This document shows, one piece after another, positions 10,168-19,376 of a DNA stretch of 64,000 nt (its first letter is position 1; each line of letters starts with the position of its first letter). This stretch comes from Pseudomonas azadiae (lineage in GTDB: Bacteria; Pseudomonadota; Gammaproteobacteria; Pseudomonadales; Pseudomonadaceae), in NCBI RefSeq assembly GCF_019145355.1, contig NZ_JAHSTY010000001.1:744001-808000 (forward strand), given 5' to 3'. The translations under genes and the position numbers were made by a program. The notes below the pieces were generated by a model. It saw nothing but the letters and a program-made list of their open reading frames with translations. It did no database searches and had not been told where the DNA came from.

Positions 10168-10241
10168 CTTCGCGAGCAAGCCCGCTCCCACATTTGAAAG
10201 TGTTCACAAATCAAAATGTGGGAGCGGGCTTGCTCGCGAAG
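10168..10241. repeat. REPIN (GTGGGAGCGGGCTTGC type)
   Basis: Compact near-perfect inverted repeat. The left end is CTTCGCGAGCAAGCCCGCTC and the right end is its complement, with about 20 bases between the TGTGGGAG/CTCCCACA ends. It fills most of the gap between leuD and the methyltransferase gene. Confidence 0.9.
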
Positions 10242-10264
10242 GGGCCAGTGCGGCCTACAAAGAT

Positions 10265-10909
10265 TCAGGCATCGCGAAACAACCAAGGCTGGCTCGCCCG
10301 GTGTTTGGCCTCAAACGCCGCAATCGCATCGCCGTCCTGCAAGGTCAGGCCGATATCGTCCAGGCCGTTGATCAGGCAGTGCTTACGGAAAGCGTCCACC
10401 TCGAAGTGATACACCTTGCCGTCCGGACGGGTCACGGTTTGCGCGGCCAGGTCGACGGTCAACGGGTAACCCACCTCGGCTTCCACCTGCTTGAACAGCT
10501 CGTCGACTTCTTCGTCAGTCAAGATGATCGGCAACAAGCCGTTCTTGAAGCTGTTATTGAAGAAAATATCGGCATAGCTCGGCGCGATGATGCTGCGAAA
10601 GCCATATTCTTCCAGGGCCCACGGCGCGTGTTCACGGCTGGAGCCGCAGCCGAAGTTTTCCCGCGCCAGCAACACGCTGGCACCCTGGTAACGCTCGGCG
10701 TTGAGCACGAAATCCTGGTTCAGCGGGCGCTTGGAGTTGTCCTGGTAGGCGTAGCCCACGTCCAGGTAGCGCCATTCGTCGAACAGATTCGGACCGAAAC
10801 CGGTGCGCTTGATCGACTTCAAGAACTGCTTGGGGATGATTTGGTCGGTGTCCACGTTGGCGCGGTCCAACGGCGCGACTAAACCTGTGTGTTGTGTAAA
10901 AGCACGCAT
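10265..10909 (-). CDS. leuD: 3-Isopropylmalate dehydratase small subunit
   Basis: Small subunit of the isomerase that converts 2-isopropylmalate to 3-isopropylmalate together with LeuC. It is 214 residues long, the standard LeuD size, begins [31 protein letters not shown] and contains the swivelling-domain motif [16 protein letters not shown]. It begins 10 bases after the leuC stop codon, so the two subunits are translated from one message. Confidence 0.97.
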   Translation of the reverse strand: MRAFTQHTGLVAPLDRANVDTDQIIPKQFLKSIKRTGFGPNLFDEWRYLDVGYAYQDNSKRPLNQDFVLNAERYQGASVLLARENFGCGSSREHAPWALEEYGFRSIIAPSYADIFFNNSFKNGLLPIILTDEEVDELFKQVEAEVGYPLTVDLAAQTVTRPDGKVYHFEVDAFRKHCLINGLDDIGLTLQDGDAIAAFEAKHRASQPWLFRDA

Positions 10910-10919
10910 CGGATACTCC

Positions 10920-12338
10920 TCAGATCAATTCGCGAACGTCGATGAAACGACCGTTGACGGCAGCGGCGGCGGCCATGGCCGGGCTGACCAGGTGGGTACG
11001 CCCGCCAGCGCCCTGACGCCCTTCGAAGTTACGGTTGGAGGTGGACGCGCAATGCTCGCCGCTCTCCAAACGATCCGGGTTCATCGCCAGGCACATCGAG
11101 CAACCCGGCTCACGCCATTCAAAACCGGCCTCGAGGAAGATCTTGTCCAGGCCTTCGGCCTCGGCTTGCGCCTTGACCAGGCCCGAACCCGGCACCACGA
11201 TGGCTTGCTTGATGGTCGAGGCCACCTTGCGGCCCTTGGCGATCACCGCCGCGGCGCGCAGGTCTTCGATCCGCGAATTGGTGCAGGAACCAATGAACAC
11301 GCGATCCAGCTGGATGTCGGTGATCGCCTGGTTGGCTTTCAAGCCCATGTACTTCAAGGCGCGCTCGATGGAACCGCGCTTGACCAGGTCGGTTTCCTGG
11401 GCCGGGTCCGGTACGTTCTGGTCGACGGCCAGCACCATTTCCGGCGAGGTGCCCCAACTGACTTGCGGCTTAATTTGCGTAGCGTCGAGTTCGACCACGC
11501 TGTCGAACACCGCGTCGGCGTCGGACACCAGGTCTTTCCAGGCTTCTACGGCGGCGTCCCAATCGGCCCCTGCGGGTGCGAATGGGCGGCCCTTGACGTA
11601 TTCAACAGTCTTTTCGTCCGCCGCCACCATGCCCACACGGGCACCGGCTTCGATGGACATGTTGCAGATGGTCATGCGGCCTTCGATGGACAGGTCGCGG
11701 ATGGCGCTGCCGGCGAATTCGATGGCATGGCCGTTACCGCCGGCGGTGCCGATCTTGCCGATCACGGCGAGGACGATGTCCTTGGCGGTCACGCCGAACG
11801 GCAGCTTGCCTTCGACGCGGACCAGCATGTTCTTCATCTTCTTGGCCACCAGGCACTGGGTGGCGAACACATGTTCCACCTCGGAGGTGCCGATGCCGTG
11901 GGCCAAGGCGCCGAACGCACCGTGGGTCGAGGTGTGGGAGTCGCCGCAGACCACGGTCATGCCAGGCAGGGTGGCGCCCTGCTCCGGGCCGATGACATGC
12001 ACGATGCCCTGGCGCACGTCATTCATCTTGAATTCGGTGATGCCATATTCGTCACAGTAATCGTCGAGGGTTTGCACCTGCAGACGCGACACGGTGTCGG
12101 CGATGGCGTCGATGCCGCCCTTGCGCTCCGGGGTGGTCGGCACGTTGTGGTCCGGGGTGGCGATGATCGAGTCGACGCGCCAAGGCTTGCGCCCGGCCAG
12201 CCGCAGGCCTTCGAACGCTTGGGGCGAGGTCACTTCATGGATGATGTGACGGTCGATATAGATCAGCGACGAGCCATCGTCGCGCCGTTTCACTTCATGG
12301 GAATCCCAAAGCTTGTCGTAAAGCGTTTTGCCGGCCAT
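10920..12338 (-). CDS. leuC: 3-Isopropylmalate dehydratase large subunit
   Basis: Aconitase-family large subunit (472 residues) binding a [4Fe-4S] cluster. The cluster cysteines are visible in [13 protein letters not shown] and [12 protein letters not shown], and the N-terminal [14 protein letters not shown] block is present. The ATG at 12338 gives [16 protein letters not shown], the usual start; the extra residues of the longer frame are not family-like. It leads the leuC-leuD operon and is transcribed away from a LysR-type gene at 12484, which is likely to influence it. Confidence 0.97.
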   Translation of the reverse strand: MAGKTLYDKLWDSHEVKRRDDGSSLIYIDRHIIHEVTSPQAFEGLRLAGRKPWRVDSIIATPDHNVPTTPERKGGIDAIADTVSRLQVQTLDDYCDEYGITEFKMNDVRQGIVHVIGPEQGATLPGMTVVCGDSHTSTHGAFGALAHGIGTSEVEHVFATQCLVAKKMKNMLVRVEGKLPFGVTAKDIVLAVIGKIGTAGGNGHAIEFAGSAIRDLSIEGRMTICNMSIEAGARVGMVAADEKTVEYVKGRPFAPAGADWDAAVEAWKDLVSDADAVFDSVVELDATQIKPQVSWGTSPEMVLAVDQNVPDPAQETDLVKRGSIERALKYMGLKANQAITDIQLDRVFIGSCTNSRIEDLRAAAVIAKGRKVASTIKQAIVVPGSGLVKAQAEAEGLDKIFLEAGFEWREPGCSMCLAMNPDRLESGEHCASTSNRNFEGRQGAGGRTHLVSPAMAAAAAVNGRFIDVRELI

Positions 12339-12483
12339 CAGTTGGTCCTCATCACAGGTCTTTCTATGCCCCGGGCCTTGAAACATTCAATAACCCTTTG
12401 GCTTGTGAGGCTGATGGTATGGCGCTACATTAAATAACTCAAATTCATATTTTTTATGCTTTGGATTACCAACTGGAATACCA

Positions 12484-13374
12484 ATGGACCTGGCCAACCT
12501 CAATGCTTTTATCGCCATCGCCGAGACCGGCAGTTTCTCCGGCGCCGGTGAGCGCCTGCACCTGACCCAGCCCGCCATCAGCAAGCGCATTGCCGGCCTG
12601 GAACAACAATTGAAGGTGCGATTGTTCGACCGCCTGGGTCGTGAAGTCGGCTTGACCGAAGCCGGGCGCGCCCTGCTGCCGCGGGCTTATCAGATCCTCA
12701 ACGTGCTGGACGACACGCGCCGCGCGCTCACCAATCTCACCGGCGAAGTCAGCGGCCGCCTGACCTTGGCCACCAGCCACCATATCGGCCTGCACCGCCT
12801 GCCGCCGGTGCTGCGCACTTTTACCCGGCAATACCCGAACGTGGCGTTGGATATTCAGTTCCTCGATTCAGAAGTGGCCTACGAAGAAATCCTCCATGGC
12901 CGTGCCGAAGTGGCAGTGATCACCCTCGCGCCCGACCCTCATCACCTTGTGCGGGCCACCCCGGTGTGGGACGACCCACTGGATTTCGTGGTGGCGCCCG
13001 AGCACAGCCTGATCAGCAATGGCAACATCAGCCTGGCCGATATTGCCGGGCACCCGGCGGTTTTCCCCGGCGGCAACACCTTTACCCACCATATCGTCCG
13101 CCGGCTGTTCGAGGCCCAGGGCCTCACCCCGAACATTGCGATGAGCACCAACTACCTGGAAACCATCAAGATGATGGTGTCCATCGGCCTGGCCTGGAGC
13201 GTATTGCCGCGCACCATGCTCGATGATCAGGTGGCAAGTATCGCTTTGCCGGGCATACAGCTCAGTCGCCAGCTAGGCTATATCGTGCACACCGAAAGGA
13301 CGCTGTCGAATGCTGCGCGGGCTTTCATGAGCCTATTGGATGCACAGGTCGATCTGCCACGGATACCGGCATGA
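12484..13374 (+). CDS. LysR-family transcriptional regulator divergent from leuC
   Basis: A 296-residue LysR-type regulator with the N-terminal winged helix-turn-helix (LNAFIAIAETGSFSGAGERLHLTQPAISKRIAGLEQQL, with AISK in the recognition helix) and a periplasmic-binding-protein-like effector domain from about residue 90. It is divergent from leuC with a 145-base gap, the classical layout for a LysR protein acting on the neighbouring operon, so control of leucine synthesis is possible but not shown. The 12339-12483 gap is AT-rich near ATAACTCAAATTCATATTTTTTATGC. Confidence 0.9.
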   Translation: MDLANLNAFIAIAETGSFSGAGERLHLTQPAISKRIAGLEQQLKVRLFDRLGREVGLTEAGRALLPRAYQILNVLDDTRRALTNLTGEVSGRLTLATSHHIGLHRLPPVLRTFTRQYPNVALDIQFLDSEVAYEEILHGRAEVAVITLAPDPHHLVRATPVWDDPLDFVVAPEHSLISNGNISLADIAGHPAVFPGGNTFTHHIVRRLFEAQGLTPNIAMSTNYLETIKMMVSIGLAWSVLPRTMLDDQVASIALPGIQLSRQLGYIVHTERTLSNAARAFMSLLDAQVDLPRIPA

Positions 13375-13440
13375 CACCGTGCGGCCTCAAGGTTTGATCA
13401 AAGCCGCGCCGAATGCCCATCGAGCCAAGGCCCTGTGACA

Positions 13441-16362
13441 ATGCCCAACCCCTTCAATTCCGTGCCGCCCCTGCCGCGTATCTACGCCCTGGATCCTCAA
13501 GAGGCGGAACAAAGCTGGGAAAGTGCTCCGCAGTTGCTGGCCGCGCTGAATGCTGCGCGGCTGGGCGCATGGTGCTGGGAAATCGACACCGGCCGGATCA
13601 GTTGGTCGCGGGGCACCCAGGCGTTGTTCGGCTTCGACCCGCGCCAGCCGTTGCCCAAGGACCTGGACTACCTCGACCTGCTGGCACCGGGGGACCGTGC
13701 CAGGGTGGTGCGGGCGTTTCATGCGGTGCTGGCTGGCGAGCCGACCGAGCACGCCATGCACCATCGCATTGCCTGGCCCGATGGGACCCAGCACTGGCTG
13801 GAGATCAGCGGCAGCCTGGTGCCCGACAAGTCCGGCCGGCGCCAAATGATAGGCGTGATTCGCGAAATCACTCAGCGCAAGCATGCCGAACAAGCGCTCA
13901 AGGACAGTCAGGAACGCCTCGACCTGGCCCTGGATTCGGCGCAATTGGGTACCTGGGACTGGCACATTCCCACCGGCATGCTCTATGGCTCGGCACGCGC
14001 CGCCCAATTGCACGGCCTGCCGCCGGAACCGTTCCATGAATCCTTCGAAGCGTTTTTCGAAGGCATGCCCGACGAAGAGCGCGAGAACATGCGCAACGCC
14101 TATCGCACCCTGCGCGAGGGCCCGGCCGGCAGCTACCAGCTGACTTACCGCGTGCCCATGGAAGACGGCAGCTCGCGCTATCTGGAAAGCCGTGCGCGCC
14201 TGTACCGCGATGAACACGGCGCACCGTTGCGCATGGCCGGCACCCTGCTGGACATCACCGACCAGGTGGAACGCGAACAGCGCCTGATCGCCTCCGAAGA
14301 AAAATTCGCCAGCCTGTTCCAGGCCAGTCCAGACCCGATCTGTGTGACCTGCCTGGACAACGGCGCGTTTATCGAGATCAACCCCGCCTTTACCCAGACC
14401 TTTGGCTGGACAGCCGCCGAGGTGATCGACAAAAGCGCCGAGCAGATCGGCCTGTGGGATGAGTCGAGCAAGCGCCTGCAGCGGATCGAGCGGGTCATCC
14501 GCGAGCAGGCGCTGAGCAATGTGGCGCTTGTGGTGCATCACAAGGACGGCCAGAGCCTCACCTGCGTGGTTTCCAGCCGCCTGATCAAGGTCGGCGACCA
14601 GCCGTGCATCGTCACCACGTTGCGGGACATCACCCAGCAACAACGCTCGGAAGCCGCCCTGAAGGCCAGCGAAGAGAAATTCGCCAAGGCGTTCCATTCC
14701 AGCCCCGATGCGATTTCCATCACCGAGCGCGACACCGGCCGCTATGTGGAGGTCAACGACGGCTTCTGCCGCCTGACCGGCTACCGCGCCGAGGAAGCCA
14801 TTGGCCTGACGTTTTACCAGATCGGCATCTGGGCCGACGAAAACCAACGCGCCGCATTGTTGGCCCAATTGCAGATCAAAGGCCGTATCAGCCACCTGGA
14901 AATGCTCTGGCACAACAAGCGCGGCGAGTTGCTGGCGGTGGAAGTTTCGGTGGAGCCCATCACCTTGAATGAAACCCCGTGCCTGCTGCTGACCGCCCGG
15001 GACGTGAGCCTGCTGAAAAACGCCCAGGCGCAGATCCGCCACCTGGCCTACCACGACCCGCTGACCAACCTGCCCAACCGCGCCCTGCTGATGGACCGCC
15101 TGAGCCAGCAAATCGCCCTGCTCAAGCGTCACAACCTGCGCGGCGCGCTGCTGTTCCTTGATCTTGACCACTTCAAGCACATCAACGATTCCCTCGGGCA
15201 TCCGGTAGGCGACACGGTGCTGAAAATCGTCACCGCGCGCCTGGAAGCCAGCGTGCGCATGGAAGACACCGTGGCGCGCCTGGGCGGCGATGAATTCGTG
15301 GTGCTGTTCAGCGGCCTGGAGGGCTCGCGCATGACAGTCAGCCGCCAGGTGCAGGGGCTGGCCGATACCCTGCGCGAGCTGCTCTCGGAGCCGATGTTCC
15401 TCGATGGCCACCGCCTGCAAGTCACACCGAGTATCGGTGTGGCGCTGATTCCCGATCATGGCTCCACGCCGGCGGACTTGCTCAAGCGCGCCGACATCGC
15501 GCTGTACCGTGCCAAGGATTCAGGACGCAATACCACGCAGATGTTCCACAACAGCATGCAGAAAACCGCCAGCGAACGCCTGCGTATGGAGACCGACCTG
15601 CGCCTGGCCCTGTCGCGCGGTGAGTTCAGCGTGCACTTCCAGCCGCAAGTGGATGCGCGTGGCAACAAGATTGTCGGCGCCGAGGCGCTGGTGCGCTGGC
15701 AGCATCCGCAACTGGGCGCGCAATCGCCGTCCGAATTTATCAAGGTGCTTGAAGACAGCGGCCTGATCCTTGAAGTCGGCACCTGGATCCTCGATGAAGC
15801 CTGCGCCGCCTTTGAACTGTTGATCGCGGAAGGCTTGATAGACCCGTTGAATTTCAGCCTGTGTGTGAACATCAGCCCCCGGCAGTTTCGCCAGAACGAC
15901 TTCGTGGAGCGGGTCGAACGCAGCCTCAAGCAGCACCAACTGCCGTTCAGCCTGCTGAAACTGGAAATTACCGAAGGCATCGTGATCCAGAACCTGGACG
16001 ACACCATCAGCAAAATGCGCCGCCTGAAGAAACTCGGCGTCAGCTTTGCGATGGATGACTTCGGCACCGGCTATTCATCGCTTACCTACCTCAAGCGGCT
16101 GCCGGTGGACGCGCTGAAGATCGACCAATCCTTCGTACGTGACGCCACCCATGACCCCAACGACGCAGAAATCATCCGCGCCATCGTGGCGATGGCCCGC
16201 AGCCTGAACCTGGAGGTGATTGCCGAAGGCGTGGAAACCCAGGACCAACTGGCCTTCCTGCAGGGCCTGGGTTGCCATTTGTACCAAGGGTATCTGCACA
16301 GCCGGCCGTTGCCCTTGATCGGGTTCCGGGAGCGTTTGCTGGCGGGGGAAAGTCGGGGTTAA
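13441..16362 (+). CDS. Multi-PAS GGDEF-EAL cyclic-di-GMP signalling protein
   Basis: A 973-residue cytoplasmic protein with no membrane segment. It has about four PAS/PAC sensor repeats (roughly 35-150, 160-280, 285-405 and 410-530, each ending in a motif like VIREITQRK, TLLDITDQ, TLRDITQQQ, TARDVSLLK), a GGDEF domain with an intact GGDEF at about 615-619 and an EAL domain with EALVRW at 748-750 followed by the expected NISPRQF, EITEG, DDFGTGYSSL and EGVET motifs. Both enzymatic halves therefore look active: it could make or degrade cyclic-di-GMP, and in such hybrids the phosphodiesterase often prevails. ATG 13441 is preferred to GTG 13435 by spacing to AAGG. Its stop codon overlaps the stop of the convergent gene at 16359. 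Confidence 0.93.
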   Translation: MPNPFNSVPPLPRIYALDPQEAEQSWESAPQLLAALNAARLGAWCWEIDTGRISWSRGTQALFGFDPRQPLPKDLDYLDLLAPGDRARVVRAFHAVLAGEPTEHAMHHRIAWPDGTQHWLEISGSLVPDKSGRRQMIGVIREITQRKHAEQALKDSQERLDLALDSAQLGTWDWHIPTGMLYGSARAAQLHGLPPEPFHESFEAFFEGMPDEERENMRNAYRTLREGPAGSYQLTYRVPMEDGSSRYLESRARLYRDEHGAPLRMAGTLLDITDQVEREQRLIASEEKFASLFQASPDPICVTCLDNGAFIEINPAFTQTFGWTAAEVIDKSAEQIGLWDESSKRLQRIERVIREQALSNVALVVHHKDGQSLTCVVSSRLIKVGDQPCIVTTLRDITQQQRSEAALKASEEKFAKAFHSSPDAISITERDTGRYVEVNDGFCRLTGYRAEEAIGLTFYQIGIWADENQRAALLAQLQIKGRISHLEMLWHNKRGELLAVEVSVEPITLNETPCLLLTARDVSLLKNAQAQIRHLAYHDPLTNLPNRALLMDRLSQQIALLKRHNLRGALLFLDLDHFKHINDSLGHPVGDTVLKIVTARLEASVRMEDTVARLGGDEFVVLFSGLEGSRMTVSRQVQGLADTLRELLSEPMFLDGHRLQVTPSIGVALIPDHGSTPADLLKRADIALYRAKDSGRNTTQMFHNSMQKTASERLRMETDLRLALSRGEFSVHFQPQVDARGNKIVGAEALVRWQHPQLGAQSPSEFIKVLEDSGLILEVGTWILDEACAAFELLIAEGLIDPLNFSLCVNISPRQFRQNDFVERVERSLKQHQLPFSLLKLEITEGIVIQNLDDTISKMRRLKKLGVSFAMDDFGTGYSSLTYLKRLPVDALKIDQSFVRDATHDPNDAEIIRAIVAMARSLNLEVIAEGVETQDQLAFLQGLGCHLYQGYLHSRPLPLIGFRERLLAGESRG

Positions 16363-18290
16363 ACCAGTTTCAGCGCGCGGCCGTCCTTTCGCATCCAGCG
16401 CGTGTCTCGCAAGTCGCGCTTGTCGCCATAATCATCAAAGGCGCCCTGAACAACGGCCACCGAATGTCCGTAGTTCGCCAGGGTCCCGGGCACACCTGCC
16501 GCCAGTTCCTGCACGCTGCTCGGGCGGATGAACGCGTACAGACCTAGGCGGCGCAACGCATCGCCGGGCATCTCACCGTCGTTCAACGTTTTCAGTGCCG
16601 CGTCAAAGCCGGCGCCGGCGCGAAACTCGTGATTCTCCAGCTGGGCACGTTTGGCGCTCGCGGCGTAAAGGAACACGGCGTCGTCAACCAGCCCCTTGTC
16701 CGTCCCGTAGAAGTTGGCCGCCGCACGCGCCCTTTCCAATTCGGCGTGAGTCAGGCGCACCGTGCAGCCATCGCGCATGGTGACGGTGAACCCTTGCGGC
16801 GTCTCAGTGATTCGCTTGAAGATCCCCAAAGGGTTTTGGCCGTACTTCATCATCGCCGCCTTGATCGCCGACACCGTGACACAATTGCCCTCCACACCCT
16901 GATAGAAGCCACCCCAGATATCGGCAGGTTTGGCGCCGATGGGGGCTGCCTGGAATTGCGCGGGTCTGGCATTGGGCTCAACAGGCTGATCTAAGGCAAG
17001 CTGATAGCCATAGTCCTTTGTGACAGCCGCTTGTTCACCACTGCTGTGTTTGATGCCGCCTAACACCAATGCACCTGAAAAGTTAGAGGGGCCGACGACA
17101 CCGATGCCGTGGGGATCGCGCAGCTTTTCGGGTGGCACAAGACGTAAAAAGCCGGTCAGGCCCATCCCTTTTAAAGTGTTGTAAATGGTTTCTCCCCCCA
17201 GAGTGCCCGACAACGCCGCATCAAACTGAACCTCGCGCACAGCTTGCTTGCGCTTGGCGAAGGCCGTCAGCATGAAATTGGCACTGCAGACCATTTGTGC
17301 GTCGGGGCCGGTAAACCGCGAAACGTTGGCGGTATGCTGCAACTCTTGCCTTGACAAAGTCACCTCAAAACCATCTTTCATGGTGACGTTGTACCCGTTC
17401 TGCGTCTTCTCGACTTTTTGTAACATCTCACAGGGAGACCGACCAAACCTGAGCATCATCATCTTGATCACTGCGGTATGGCTGCTCAGGTCGAACGTTT
17501 CGCCAAAATTTCCCGTGGGTACGGTGAAACCCTGCAGAACCTCGTTGGCCTGAGGTCGCGTATCCGTTGTGTTCGGGCCAACCTTGGGCAGGACAATAGG
17601 TTTCACGGGGGCAGGCAGGATGCGAGGCCTGGGTGCGCCATCACTTACCAGCGTGTACATAGCACTACGATCCGGCGAACGCTGCCTGCCGAAAAGGTGC
17701 GCCTGGCCGGCATGGATCAGCGAGGAGCCAAAATCGTAGCTGTCCGCCACCCCCGACCCGCCATTGCTGATAACCGTCGCGGTGGGTACGTACTGGAGAT
17801 GGCCGGACAAACCCATGCCCTTGAGCATGTTAAAGGTGGTTTCACCTTGCAAAGAACGGGTCAAGGCCGACTCGAAACCGTGCACATCACCGCCGTTGCC
17901 GCTGCGCAGCTGTTTACGCTTGGCGAACACCGCCAACGCGAAATGGGCACTGTTCAGTGCATCACTGTCAGCCCCGGTAAAACGTGAAGCAGCGGCCGCC
18001 TGTTGCAACTCCTGCCTGGAAACATGCAGTCGGTAACCATCTTTCATTGTCACGTCATAACCGTCGCCGTTGTCCTGTACCTCGTTGAACATATCGCCAG
18101 GGTGCGCGCCAAACGTCAGCATCATCAGTTTGATCACTGCGCTGTGGGAACTCGCATTGAAATGCTCGCCGAAGCCGCGTTCAGAGGCTTCAAAAGCGGT
18201 AAGGTCAAAAGGTTCTTTTTGAGTGCTGCTTGCTGATTGCGCCGTCGAGCCGGTTGATCGAGAGAAAGATTCAATTGCAAACGTAGGCAT
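16359..18290 (-). CDS. Triple-module calpain/papain-like protein, putative type III effector
   Basis: A 643-residue protein that I do not recognise as a named family. It contains three copies of a ~160-residue module (about 38-200, 255-420, 460-635). Module 3 has GNCVTVSAIKAAM with Cys470 and GHSVAVV with His609, a Cys...His arrangement like that of calpain/papain-fold cysteine peptidases (GxC...GHxxxV). In modules 1 and 2 the cysteine position is serine (NASSHSAVIK, DLSSHTAVIK) and the GHSVAVV block is lost, although the core (GYxVTMKDG, SRQEL, FAKRKQ, LKGMGL) is well kept. The first 25 residues are Ser/Thr rich without a Sec signal (MPTFAIESFSRSTGSTAQSA). It is the last gene of a three-gene operon led by a hrp-box-like promoter, and its GC is lower than the flanks. 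The protease call is inference. Confidence 0.6.
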   Translation of the reverse strand: MPTFAIESFSRSTGSTAQSASSTQKEPFDLTAFEASERGFGEHFNASSHSAVIKLMMLTFGAHPGDMFNEVQDNGDGYDVTMKDGYRLHVSRQELQQAAAASRFTGADSDALNSAHFALAVFAKRKQLRSGNGGDVHGFESALTRSLQGETTFNMLKGMGLSGHLQYVPTATVISNGGSGVADSYDFGSSLIHAGQAHLFGRQRSPDRSAMYTLVSDGAPRPRILPAPVKPIVLPKVGPNTTDTRPQANEVLQGFTVPTGNFGETFDLSSHTAVIKMMMLRFGRSPCEMLQKVEKTQNGYNVTMKDGFEVTLSRQELQHTANVSRFTGPDAQMVCSANFMLTAFAKRKQAVREVQFDAALSGTLGGETIYNTLKGMGLTGFLRLVPPEKLRDPHGIGVVGPSNFSGALVLGGIKHSSGEQAAVTKDYGYQLALDQPVEPNARPAQFQAAPIGAKPADIWGGFYQGVEGNCVTVSAIKAAMMKYGQNPLGIFKRITETPQGFTVTMRDGCTVRLTHAELERARAAANFYGTDKGLVDDAVFLYAASAKRAQLENHEFRAGAGFDAALKTLNDGEMPGDALRRLGLYAFIRPSSVQELAAGVPGTLANYGHSVAVVQGAFDDYGDKRDLRDTRWMRKDGRALKLV

Positions 18291-18352
18291 ATCATTAACT
18301 CGTTTATGAAAGTAGTGGAACGCGCCCTTAAAAAGACGTGGGAGGATCGACG

Positions 18353-19297
18353 CTAGATCAACGCGATGGCTTGCCCATCGGTCGGCTGGCGGCCTTGTCT
18401 GCCGTAGTTCTCCTCGCGCCCATCCACCACGGCTACCGAGTGTCCGCGCCGGTTGACCATACCGATCAACGATCGGTCAGCGAGGGCAAGCGCCGGAACA
18501 CGCTGCATGTGATCTTTCAATCCCAGACGCTTTAAACCTTCCCCCGGTCCCCATTCGTCTTCACGATCATTAAGACTGTCTATCGCTGCTCCAAAACTGC
18601 GGCGCGCCCATCCGTCGTTATTTTCCATCTGCGCACGCTTGGCAGAACACGCAAACAGAAAGTACGCATCCTTAAGCATTCCCCAGTCATTCAATAAAAC
18701 AAACCCGGAACGTAGGCTGGCCTGGTCCAACTCTGACTGTTTCAACTGCAACTCGAAATTATCGCGCATGACAACCTTATAACCCTGCGCAACTTTCTCA
18801 ACCGACTTGAAAATATCGGTCGGGCTTTGACCGAACTTCGCCATCGCCGCCTTGATCGCCGAGACCGTTACGCAATTCCCAAGTTTCCCTTGGCGAAAGC
18901 CATCCCAGATGTTGTTGGGCTTTACACCGTTACGCTTAGTCGAAAGCCCGTGAATGGACGGGTCTTGCTTATCGAAGGGTGCCGCGTCTGGAAGGGGCTG
19001 CACGCGCGGCAGCGGTAAGTCGTCGTGCTTCGGCTCGGGCGGGCGTGTGTCTCCAAACAGAAGGTTGTGCAACGGCTTGAAGAACCCACCGAACAGGCCG
19101 CTCAGCATGCCCATCAGGGCCGCGGGGTGGGGGCCATTGCCGAAGCCCTTGGGCTTGATTTCCGTACGGGGAGCAGGGCGCGCGGTTCGGCGGCGGTGCG
19201 TGACTCTCGCATTCGTCGCCGCACGAACTGAACAGCCAGGCGCCCGGTTGAGATCCAGGGTTGGCCGCTGGCACTCTCTACGTCTTATCGATGACAT
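18353..19297 (-). CDS. Single-module calpain/papain-like protein, putative type III effector
   Basis: A 314-residue protein whose C-terminal half (about residues 130-300) is one copy of the module repeated in the next gene: GKLGNCVTVSAIKAAMAKFG with Cys142, GYKVVMRDNFEL, FLFACSAKRAQMEN, GLKRLGL and GHSVAVVDG with His286, then ENYG. The N-terminal 110 residues are Arg/Pro rich with a Gly/Phe-Leu stretch (LMGMLSGLFGGFFKPLHNLLFG) that could be a short amphipathic or membrane-interacting helix. No Sec signal. The ATG at 19297 follows GAGGTGTGAAAC. It lies 79 bases after the preceding gene and 62 before the next, in the same operon. Catalysis by Cys142/His286 is an inference from motif resemblance. 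Confidence 0.6.
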   Translation of the reverse strand: MSSIRRRECQRPTLDLNRAPGCSVRAATNARVTHRRRTARPAPRTEIKPKGFGNGPHPAALMGMLSGLFGGFFKPLHNLLFGDTRPPEPKHDDLPLPRVQPLPDAAPFDKQDPSIHGLSTKRNGVKPNNIWDGFRQGKLGNCVTVSAIKAAMAKFGQSPTDIFKSVEKVAQGYKVVMRDNFELQLKQSELDQASLRSGFVLLNDWGMLKDAYFLFACSAKRAQMENNDGWARRSFGAAIDSLNDREDEWGPGEGLKRLGLKDHMQRVPALALADRSLIGMVNRRGHSVAVVDGREENYGRQGRQPTDGQAIALI

Positions 19298-19376
19298 GTT
19301 TCACACCTCACTGAGTGCTCCCTGGCCGAGGGGCCAGAGAGCCAACATTTATGTTCAATCTGTCAGGGCAGCAGGC

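Noticed and set aside
13387..15459. 690-codon frame on the minus strand opposite the PAS-GGDEF-EAL gene.
   Set aside because: Antisense shadow; composition is His/Gln/Arg/Ala-rich without any domain, while the plus strand shows intact GGDEF and EAL motifs.
18298..18352. Possible second hrp box between the two module genes (AGTGGAAC string).
   Set aside because: Orientation and spacing do not fit GGAAC(C/T)-N15/16-CCACNNA, so the genes are taken as one operon.
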